In this document: positions 55,484-64,000 of the stretch, piece after piece
Position numbering within the stretch: position 1 is the first letter of the stretch
Layout: each line of letters begins with the position of its first letter
The notes under the pieces: generated by a model
Database searches by the model: none
The model's input: only the letters and a program-made list of their open reading frames with translations
Told to the model about the DNA's origin: nothing
DNA from: Sporothrix humicola
Lineage: Eukaryota > Ascomycota > Sordariomycetes > Ophiostomatales > Ophiostomataceae
Assembly: GCA_021396245.1 (NCBI GenBank)
Contig: WNYE01000018.1
Coordinates: 186,001-250,000, forward strand
DNA length: 64,000 nucleotides
Reading direction: 5' to 3'
Translations under genes and position numbers: made by a program

Positions 55484-58463
55484 CTACGACAGCAACTTTT
55501 CAACCGCCTTCAAGGCATCTGGACAGCCCACCAATGTCCCCAGCCTTTGCAACCGGTCCTCTGGTGACATTTCAATGTACCTCCGGATCAAATCACCCTC
55601 GTCGGGAACATGGCTTGTCCGTTTAGAACCGACCATGTCTTGCAAGACACCAAGTACAATCTGCGCATCGTAGACATTGAGTCCTGCCTGCCTCAAGAAT
55701 ATCTCATCGCGTGTCTCTTCTTCAACCAGGTACTTCTCTGCAGCCTTCCAGCCCGTGTCGTTCTTTGCTGCATCGACAACCAGGGATGCCGCACACTCGG
55801 CCACTGCTTGCTCGCCTCCACCAATATAAGATGCCATCACTTTGCAGGGTAGACTGTGGGCAAACCCGAGTAGCTGGGCTAGTGCCATGGCGTCGGATGG
55901 TGAGAGCTCTGGCAGCTCGTCGCGTGTATCTGCACCCGCATTGTCACGGATAGGTCGAGCGTTGTTGCGGTAGATGAGGATATGCAGGGCCTTGTACCTT
56001 GGCGCAATAGTTGCTACTCGACTTTGAAATACAAGCCGCTTTTGAGCGTCAGTCTGGCGGAGACTGACCATGGTGGCCATAATGATGCCCGTTGAAGGGG
56101 ATACTGTTAGGTCGGCCTCGTCTTTGGTATTGATCCCATCGAAGCCAATGTGGTCTTGATCGTAGTCTCGCTCGACAAAATCGAGGCTTGGGAGGAGCTC
56201 TGTCAGAATGGTGCGGAGAGATCGCGGCATCGCCATCGAAAGTATGGCCTTGGGCAGGCGAGATACGCCAGTCTCCAATGGCCGCACCACTGGGCCCTTC
56301 TCGATGATGATGGATAAAGCCTGCGTTGTGTCTGGCGGCTGTACTGCACCATCACTCGCTGCACCATCCTGGCTTGTATCCATGGGTGGTCCTGCAAATG
56401 CGCGGAAACCTAACATAAGGTCCATTGACTTGATCTGGACATCTTTCTGAGAGGTTGGTGTATCTTGGCTGGTTTGAGTCGCCAGCTCGGAATTGTGCTC
56501 CTTCTTCCGCTTCTTGTGACGGCTCATCAGGTCGCCAAACGGGCTATTGGCGTCCTTGTGCGGAGACTTGTGAGCTGGTTTCTCTTTCTGGGATGGCTTG
56601 ACGGAGGGTGTCGAAAAAGCTGGAGAAGACTGAACAGACTCTGTCGGTTTGGGCTTTGTCTCGCTTTTGACAATGACTTCTGGAATATTGACTTCTGGAG
56701 CCACAATCTCTTTTGGCTTGTCCTTTGGAACTTTGAGCGGCTCCTCATCAGAAGCTTTCTGATCGAGGACTGCCGACTTGATTGAGTTGATGAGCATTGA
56801 GTGGCTGTCCGGTTTGTCTTTCATCCACACTTTGACCTCCTCCAGGCATTCAAAATTGATCTCCAGTGTCTCTGTAAACAGATTGGCGTATTGTGAGTTC
56901 AACGTGTCGACATGTGCTTCAAAGCGCTGATTGTCTTGGTGGTCATTTTCGGTTACCCACTCGAGATTGCCAAAGGCTGCATCAATGTTTGCTGTAATAC
57001 ATTGAAACATATCGGTCGCACAGCCCCCAACGTCCTTCCAAGGTGGAAGACTGGACTCGATTCCCACGTATGGAACGGGAATTTTGGCCTGTATGATAGT
57101 TGGGTTCTCTTCGAGCGCGAAGAGAGCGTCGACAGTGAGATCTTCGTAGCCCACATCCTGGAAGTCGGCATCGGAGTCGTCCTGTACAAAGCTCTGGGCC
57201 GTAACTTCTACGCCCACGGCCTCGGGTTGGTCTGGCAATCTCTGAATGGGTTCCTCATTCTTCCCCTCGTCATCCTCAAGCATTGTTTCGTTGAGCCAGG
57301 CACTGAATAGGTCGTCATCTTGTGTCATGGCCTCCTGCTCTGGCTCAATGTATGGCGCTTCATAACTCGATATCGACGACAGAGACATAGAGAGGTCGCC
57401 CTCATGCTTTGTCTTGAAAGTATGAATGGGCAATTGCGAGCAGAGCATGTCCATGGAGTTATCGAAAGTGTAGTCCGGGAAGGGCTTCATATCGAGGACA
57501 ACTCCTTCGTCCGTCCAAACATCCTTGGACGGATCTCCAAGGAGTTTCTCTGCTTCTTCGAGTGCCTCACTTATACCCGAGCTAATATCAGAGGCATCCG
57601 ACACGAGACAGACGTCACCGCTGGGGACAAAGTACTCGAAATTATCGACAGGCGGCAGCGGCGGAGATACATATCTGCGAATGAGCGTCTGCGCTGTTAG
57701 AATGTGCGCATATTGTACGGAGATCTTCGTAAACACTTACTGGAGCCACTGTCTGCTGCTCGACGAAGGCAGCTTGATCCTTTTCGGTCCACTCCATACT
57801 CGACATCAGCGACATAAGAGAGCGGATGGACTGCTCGGACACGACCATTGTCTCAGTACGGATGGCCTCTTCGAGGCGTGAAGCGTAGATGGATGCGTCG
57901 ATAGGAATGGCGAATAAGTCTTGCTCTTCTGTCTGACTAGCCGCGATGCCGTGATTACGCACACAGTCTTCGCCGCAGCTGAGAGCCGCAGTCGTTTTCT
58001 TTTCCAACTCGGCGCAGTCCTCGTCTGGGTCGGCGAGGAGAAGGGGCTTTTCGAACTTGAGTGTGCGGGCCGTCTCGGCGGGAGATTTGGTCGACTTCCC
58101 CAACGGCTTGGAGACAACAGCTTCTTCGCACACTTTGAGTTCATCCTCGTCAAGCCACCGGCAAGCTGCTTCGAGCACGCCGGCTATTCGGCGCGGCACG
58201 GTCCACAGCTCGTCGATCTTGGTGGGCGGTAGCACGAGCGGTGGTAGGTGGTCATTGGCTAGTGACCGTTCGACGCCCGGAATGCGATGTTGCTCGTCGG
58301 CGGCGATTCCATAATGGTACTGCAAGTGATCATCCGTCTCGAGGGCGAGAACGAGGTCGTGCGCCAAGGCATAGTCGTGGCTGTCAGCGGCCGCCTGGAG
58401 CTGTCTGTCGTCTAGGGGCACGAGAGGCTCGTTCTGGAATATCGAGATGCTGGCGCGTATCAT
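55484..58463 (-). CDS. large XPF-like protein, probable ZIP2/SHOC1/SPO16-partner meiotic factor
   Basis: Exons 58463-57741 and 57688-55484 give 975 residues. The intron (donor GTAAGT, branch CTAAC, acceptor GCGCAG) was chosen because other acceptors lead to early stops. Residues 1-680 are mostly acidic and poorly conserved-looking, with a basic patch near 640 (RHKKRKKEH). From about 720 the pattern (RTILTELLPSLDFVERDYD, EADLTVSPSTGIIMATMVSLRQ, RYKALHILIY) looks like an ERCC4/XPF-type nuclease fold without the canonical ERKxxxD site. The last 100 residues look like tandem helix-hairpin-helix motifs (AGLNVYDAQIVLGV, RLQRLGTLVGCPDALKAVEKLL). This architecture matches ZIP2/SHOC1, which joins SPO16 and ZIP4 in ZMM crossover formation. 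Assignment is by architecture; another XPF-like family member is possible. Confidence 0.58.
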
Positions 58464-59045
58464 GGTGTTTGCATGGTCTATTTGCTTCGATTGAAAGATT
58501 GATCGCTAAGATGTACGCGGCATGTATATTTCCCCTAAGTGTGGAAAAGGGGCTAGGTGTTGTCTAATTACCAAATTAGGAACTTTCGACCAATGTGTTA
58601 GTGGCTCTCACATTTGGGGAAGTCGCGAATGGCGACAAAGGGAAGTAGCGATCGGCTTTTGGGCCTCATCCTTCCTATATAGACACACTTCAAACGCGTT
58701 TCCTCCACGTACGGCCATAGATACTGGAAAATACGGGATCCCGTCCGCTCTCCCCTAGTCAAACCAGTAATCGGCGGATTAGTAGTTGGGTCGGTGACGA
58801 CCAGCGAATACCCGCTGCTGTACGTTTTTTGTACTTTTTTACTGCTTAGTTGTGAGTTTTGTTTTTTGATGTACAAAATTGAGCACGCAAGCAAATATTT
58901 TTTTAACTCAACTATTTGTTGAAATGGTGTAAATTCCTATTAAATATATAATTCTATCCTAGTCGCTGTTGACAAAAAAAAGGTATCCAGAAATGCAACC
59001 TGCCCACGCCTATCGTACAATTGACTCTCCTCACCAAGTTTGCGG
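58464..59045. other. intergenic region
   Basis: This 582-base gap between two minus-strand genes holds the promoter of the XPF-like gene and the 3' end of the surface-sensor gene. The part near 58850-58980 is AT-rich. Nothing else is seen. Confidence 0.5.
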
Positions 59046-61532
59046 CTACGACCACATTAGGTTGCGGCTCTTTTGGCGGTTCTGCTGCCACAGCGGCCGC
59101 ATAGGCGGCGAAGCCGGCGGCGAGAGTGTCTTGGTGACGCCATCCGACCCAGCTGCGAGTGTGGCAGCTGGCGGGCTCACACCGCCGACACCGACGAGCT
59201 GGCCGTCAATGGAGAGCGACGGCGACGTCATGTTGAGGGACAGCTGCTGGCCGCTGTTTGTGCTGACGCGGTTGCCGACGGCGCCCACGGACGAGCCCAG
59301 AGCGGAGCCAATGCTCGTCCGGTTACCCGTGCCGCCCGTTGACAGGCTGTTGCCGCTCCCGCTGGTCGTGCTCAAGCTGCTGGCAATGCCGCTGCTGCCG
59401 CCGCCGCGCAAGTTGACTGTGGGCAGGGGGTGGCCCTGGTTTGGCGGGAGGACACCCGACGAGTCGCGCTCGGTGCCGAGGGTGTTGTTTGTCATGGTCG
59501 GTGCCAGGTTGGACAAATTGCGAGGCAACAAACTATCGCCCTGGTTGCTGGTGTCGTTGCTGAGGTCGTGAGCCGTCGTGTCATTGCTGACATTGTTTGG
59601 ATTGCCTGCCAGATTGTTGTGGCTGGCGCTCTGGCTGAGCTCGCTGGGATCTTCTTCGCCGATTCTCGACAGGACGTCCTGGTAGCCGCGGCTGAACTCG
59701 TCAAACTCGCGGTTGAGGGGCACACGGTCGTGATCCACCAGCAGGTCGTCCGGGTGGGTGGGCTGGTAGTTGCTGTTGAGGTTGCCGTACGAGTGCAGGC
59801 CCGGGGCAGCAGCCGGTTGAACTTGTGACTGGGCTGGAGGCTGGCCGTTTGAGTCATAGTACGGCGACTGCTGGGAGATTTGGTTGTACATGGCGGCATT
59901 GGAGGCGGCGCGGGACACAATGCTGCCCGAGACAGACGAAATGCCGGCGGCACTGGGACCGTTTGTCGTGACGACACCGCGGTAGCTGCTTCTCCGAGAC
60001 GGGTCACGAGACAGAATACTGTTGCCGCCGGCACTGCTCCGACGATTGGGTGTGAGCGATGAGACGCCTGGGTTGGCGACGGCGACCGCGGCCATGGCAG
60101 CAGGAATGGCGGGTGTGGCCCATAGGTCGTCATCGTGGTCGCCACCAGAATCAGGGCTGGGGCCATTAGAGCGATTCGGACCGGGGACAGGACCAGGACC
60201 GGGACCTCCACCGGGCTTGAACGGGTTGTCATAGTCGCCAGGCGGTGGCGGTCTTGGCGGCGGTCCACCGGCAGAGATGTGTGTGTATGTCCCCGTGGCG
60301 CCAGTCCCCATGGCCATTTCCGGGTTGAGCAAGCCCTGCTCAAAGTCGTCGGGCGTACTTCTTAAAGCCTGGAAGCTGCCGCTGGCGCCGCGGAAGCTGG
60401 AGGGGCCCTTGCGTGTGGTGTAGTTTCCGCCATTGCGGCGTTTCTTCCAGCAAAAGAAGACAATGAGGGCGATAATAGCAATGAGACCGGCCACGCCACT
60501 GATAGTGGCGCCGATGATGACTCCTGCACGATCGCCGCTGTTGACTCCACTGTTTGCCTGGTTCTGGTTGCCGGGGTCGGTGGACAGAGAGGGGCCGTCT
60601 GTCGCTGTGTGGGTGGCGGACGAAGACGTTTTTGATGTTTTGGAGGAAGTAGATGAGGATGAGGAGGAGGACGATGAAGACGACGATGACGAAGAAGTTG
60701 AAGATGACGAAGAAGAGCTCGACGATGATGACGTTGTGGATGACGACGTTTTTGAGGATGTCGTCTTTGTCGAAGAAGAAGAAGTCGTTTTCGAGGACGT
60801 CTTTGGCGAGGTCTTTGTTTCCGACGTCGATGTTGTCGCCGTAAACGTGCCTGTGAACGTCACACGCTCGCTGGTGAGTGCCAGCGTTGACTTTCCCGAG
60901 GCTGTTGCGGCAACGCTCTGGCCCAAAGTGCTTGCTGAACCACATCCGTACTGGTAGTAGCCACCAGGGAACGAGTTCTTGTAACAGAAACTGCCGCCGC
61001 CACATGTGTAGACATATGGATTGACGTCGGTTGCGTCGTTGCTGCCGTCAACACAGCCCGTGAAAACACCCGCTGTACAGGTCTCGACGCCATTGGGACA
61101 GCACCCAACTGCGCCATGCTCAGCGTCAAGTACACAATGACTGCCAGCTGAACATGTGGCAGGCAGACTCGGATCACCGCCAATGTAGCCACAGACCGTG
61201 TTGTCAGCGCGACCAAAGAGATCTCCAGGGCCAAACGCGCCAAACTGGCGAGGGCTTTGCCGCTGATTTAATGTTGCTCCATCTGGAAGTGCAGTCGGTA
61301 GTGGCCATGGAACGACATCCAGAGCTCGGTAGGGCACAGTTGTGAGTGGTGCAGCCACCGGTGCTGATCCTGGCGCAGCTTGTGTTGGTTCTGGCGTTGG
61401 AACCGCTCTTGGGTGGATGTCGAGAACTGCTGCTGCCGAAGTGCCACCGACAAGACTGCACGCAACGAGAAGCGAGAGAAGAAGCGACGCCGAGGGCGCT
61501 GGCCGACGCTGGGAGCTCATATCGCCTGCCAT
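59046..61532 (-). CDS. cell-surface single-pass membrane protein, Mid2/WSC-like sensor architecture
   Basis: Predicted type I membrane protein of 828 residues; exact function unknown. A signal peptide (SLLLSLLVACSLVGG) follows the ATG at 61532; another ATG 12 bases on would also serve. The ectodomain has a cysteine-rich module (CGYIGGDPSLPATC, CCPNGVETC, CGGGSFCYKNSFPGGYYQYGCG), which is widespread in fungal surface proteins. Next come a Thr/Ser-rich stretch with over 60 residues of almost pure Ser/Thr/Lys (O-glycosylation stalk), one transmembrane helix (GVIIGATISGVAGLIAIIALIVFFCW) followed by KKRR, and a cytosolic tail of about 440 residues rich in Pro, Ser and Asn. The architecture resembles cell-wall integrity sensors, but the cysteine module is not a classic WSC domain. 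Confidence 0.78.
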   Translation of the reverse strand: MAGDMSSQRRPAPSASLLLSLLVACSLVGGTSAAAVLDIHPRAVPTPEPTQAAPGSAPVAAPLTTVPYRALDVVPWPLPTALPDGATLNQRQSPRQFGAFGPGDLFGRADNTVCGYIGGDPSLPATCSAGSHCVLDAEHGAVGCCPNGVETCTAGVFTGCVDGSNDATDVNPYVYTCGGGSFCYKNSFPGGYYQYGCGSASTLGQSVAATASGKSTLALTSERVTFTGTFTATTSTSETKTSPKTSSKTTSSSSTKTTSSKTSSSTTSSSSSSSSSSSTSSSSSSSSSSSSSSSTSSKTSKTSSSATHTATDGPSLSTDPGNQNQANSGVNSGDRAGVIIGATISGVAGLIAIIALIVFFCWKKRRNGGNYTTRKGPSSFRGASGSFQALRSTPDDFEQGLLNPEMAMGTGATGTYTHISAGGPPPRPPPPGDYDNPFKPGGGPGPGPVPGPNRSNGPSPDSGGDHDDDLWATPAIPAAMAAVAVANPGVSSLTPNRRSSAGGNSILSRDPSRRSSYRGVVTTNGPSAAGISSVSGSIVSRAASNAAMYNQISQQSPYYDSNGQPPAQSQVQPAAAPGLHSYGNLNSNYQPTHPDDLLVDHDRVPLNREFDEFSRGYQDVLSRIGEEDPSELSQSASHNNLAGNPNNVSNDTTAHDLSNDTSNQGDSLLPRNLSNLAPTMTNNTLGTERDSSGVLPPNQGHPLPTVNLRGGGSSGIASSLSTTSGSGNSLSTGGTGNRTSIGSALGSSVGAVGNRVSTNSGQQLSLNMTSPSLSIDGQLVGVGGVSPPAATLAAGSDGVTKTLSPPASPPMRPLWQQNRQKSRNLMWS

Positions 61533-64000
61533 GATTGTTGTGTGCAGTTGTGGTCGTCTTTGTGAGAGTTTGTGCTGTCGAAGGCGGCCCAAGCACGCCT
61601 ATTCTCGAGTAGAGAAAAGATAAAAGACAAAATCGACCGTAAACGTATTATATGACGATTGGTGCTGTTGATGTCAATATTGCCGCCTGTTGTCGTTGTC
61701 CGTCGGTTGTTGAGGCGTGAGATAGGACGGTGACATATATAAACAAAGGGCTGGAAGAGAAGCTTTGCGGGGAGGCGGGATCGAGACGGGATGAGAGCAG
61801 CTCGTGAGCTGTGACCTCACTCGGCAAAGCGAACCGACACCATGCACGGTTGTTGTTGAAAGAAAAGAGAATAAAAAAGAGATCGCGGGATGGTGGTTAA
61901 TTTGCATTCACATGCAATGCATGCACGAATGCTTCATCGGTGATGGGAAGTAAGAGACAGGAAGGAGAATAGAGAAAGAGAAAAGACAAACAATAACAGG
62001 AAGAGAGAGAAAAGAGAAAAGAAAGGGAACCCCTCCCCGGTGATGTGAGTGATCGACGGCCGTTCAATTTATTGGGCTCTGCCTTATTTTTGTGTGGTTA
62101 TTTTGTGTCGGTGGTGGTGGGTTGCGTGAGTTTAAGGTGGCGTCTGTGTGTTGACTTTTCTTTTCTTTTTGGGTGCTTGCTTGTGCTGGCGTTCGTCAAG
62201 TCTGGCCTAGACCTAGGCAACGCAAAAAGCAACGGAAGGGATGGCGGTTCGGTGAATGTAAGCTTAGCTGTCCACTCCCTCGGACAGCCTTTTCGAGTCG
62301 ATATTAACGAGCGAGGCTTTGTTGACGATTAGACAATGCCGTGCCGCGGGGGAAAGTGTGGTGAGGCGGGACGTATTTTTGAAGGTGTCGAGGGACGGGC
62401 GGGCTGTCAGAAGAGGCGAAGGAGAGTAAATAGATTGCGTGGGAAGAGGAAGGACGAGAAAACGAGGAAAAGAGAGTGTCGACCGGGGAATTAATTGGGG
62501 AAGAAAAGTAATAATAGCAACGCTTGAAATTAAATGACAACGGACGAAGACGACACAAGGCGAGTACGCGTAAAAGAAGGGAAAAGATGCAAGATGAGCA
62601 AAGGGAGAGTGCGAGAGACGAGCAGCAGAAATGAGGGCAAAGAAGGCAAAAGAGGATAAAAGACGATGATCGTCGTCTCTGTTTAAAGTAAACAAGAAAA
62701 GTGGCTGTGGAGATGACGAACGAGGCGGGAGCGAAAGAAGGGAAAATACAAAATAAAAATAAAAGGCAAGATTTAATTTGAGATTTGTCGTACAAGATCT
62801 GAAGAAATAGATGAGAAAGAGAAAGATGGCGACGAGAGAGGACGAGAGAGAAAAACGCCCAACGATTCAAGCGAGGAACACAAAAATGGCGAATGGTAGG
62901 TCGAGTGGTGAGCGCGCGCCTGGAGTCGGGGGAACAGGGGCCGCCTGTCGCTTTTTGCTTGAACCGGGGGCCAGAACTGACAATAATCCACAAGCTGGCG
63001 CATGGGAGACATGTTGGGTAGGATGCAACGGCCGGATTGGGTCAAAGTTGAAGATTGAGCTGGAGCTGTGGATGGACAAGCGAGGAAAGGAAACCCAAAG
63101 AAAAACGACAAAAACCAGGGCAGGATGGAATGTGCCGACGGAGAGAAAAGAAGAAAAAGGGACATAAAAAGGCTGTGGATAAAGACTCGAGAGCCTGCGA
63201 ATCTGCGACAGTATGACAAGAAACGAGAGACGACTACGACGTTGTTACAACTAGTGCTAAGATGTGAAATGCTGAGAAAATACAAGAATACGACGCTGTG
63301 AAGTGAAAGTGGACTTGAGGCTGGATCTCACAAGCGCCCAAGAAATCTCCAAGAAACTGCAAGCGACGGACATCGAGGCCGAGAGTTGGGCCCAAGAAGA
63401 CCAAGATGCGGTTGGAATGTTGTTTTTGCGCGGCTATGGCAACGGTTCATTGAATGTGGGCGAGCCTAGAGGAGAGTCTAAGAAAGTCTGGGAAATCAGT
63501 TAAAAATCGTTTGGTAACTTCGAGATGAGAGACATGATTGCCAAAAGCGGATTTGGTAGCTGTCGATCTCGGCGAGCGAAGTGAGTTCGCTGGAATGCAA
63601 TGGTAGTGGGGGAGACATACATCGTAAATGGGTAGATGAGTGCATATGTGTGTCCGTATGACGACGACGACGAATATTCGAAAGAGGTCATCTTACGAGG
63701 ATGCATAGAAAAGCGACACAAGAATCGACGCAGCAATGGAAAACGCCTCTTTTTGTGACGACGCCGATGGCTGGTGGACAAGGAGAGGCAGGAAGGTACG
63801 ATGGTGCAGGAGAGCTTCCTGCTGCCCAGACATGTCAAACTCTAAGGAAGGAACAGCAAGGGAAAAGGCAATCGCATCGCAAAGAGGAAGAGCAAAAAGG
63901 GCTGAAGCGACAGGGACAGGGTTGCACAATCCTGGTCTTTCCTTTCCCATGTCGAGATCTTTCCATTTTTGGAGACGTCTAGATGAGCAAGAGCACTTCT
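61533..64000. other. intergenic region to window end
   Basis: About 2.5 kb upstream of the surface-sensor gene, with many A/G-rich plus-strand stretches. Open frames are low in complexity and carry no recognisable domain. The gene to the right, if any, starts beyond the window. Confidence 0.5.

Noticed and set aside
62045..62332. Hydrophobic 95-codon plus-strand frame near the right end
   Set aside because: Starts at a non-ATG codon, no recognisable family, and composition fits chance T/G-rich sequence.

Overview
The window reads as nuclear DNA of a filamentous ascomycete, most likely a Sordariomycete; I cannot fix the genus from sequence alone. The genes carry few, short introns with GTRNGT donors, CTAAC-type branch sites and YAG acceptors. 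The proteins are typical of Pezizomycotina: Zn2Cys6 regulator, FHA-kinase paralogue, eqolisin, AA12-like quinoprotein, PQ-loop protein and long disordered segments. Gaps between genes are often 1.5-2.8 kb, and I found no convincing genes in them. I modelled sixteen protein-coding genes, one broken kinase gene and two gene-end relics; exon joins were worked out by hand from splice sites and frame.

Left part (1-14 kb): a Golgi UDP-galactose transporter, the meiotic helicase HFM1/MER3, a Zn2Cys6 regulator and, divergent from it, a short-chain dehydrogenase.

Middle part (14-28 kb): this zone looks like accessory, partly decaying sequence. It holds an FHA-kinase gene with an in-frame stop, mitochondrial hydroxyacid-oxoacid transhydrogenase, a DmpA-type peptidase, two back-to-back gene ends (GST-like on minus, methyltransferase-like on plus) that lack their 5' halves, a PD-(D/E)xK-like fungal protein of unknown role, and a flavin monooxygenase with a one-base frameshift. 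Most of the simple tandem repeats lie here.

Right part (28-64 kb): a 14-spanner MFS transporter, a secreted AA12-like quinoprotein, exocyst subunit Sec3, a secreted eqolisin protease, two single-pass cell-surface proteins, a PQ-loop transporter-like protein, a WRAP53/Swt21-like WD protein and a large protein that looks like the XPF-like meiotic factor ZIP2/SHOC1.

The most interesting points are that HFM1/MER3 and a ZIP2/SHOC1-like gene, two parts of the ZMM crossover machinery, lie about 46 kb apart; that the PD-(D/E)xK-like gene sits in a repeat-rich area of broken genes; and that the GST/methyltransferase relic looks like a divergent gene pair that lost its shared promoter and both 5' halves.
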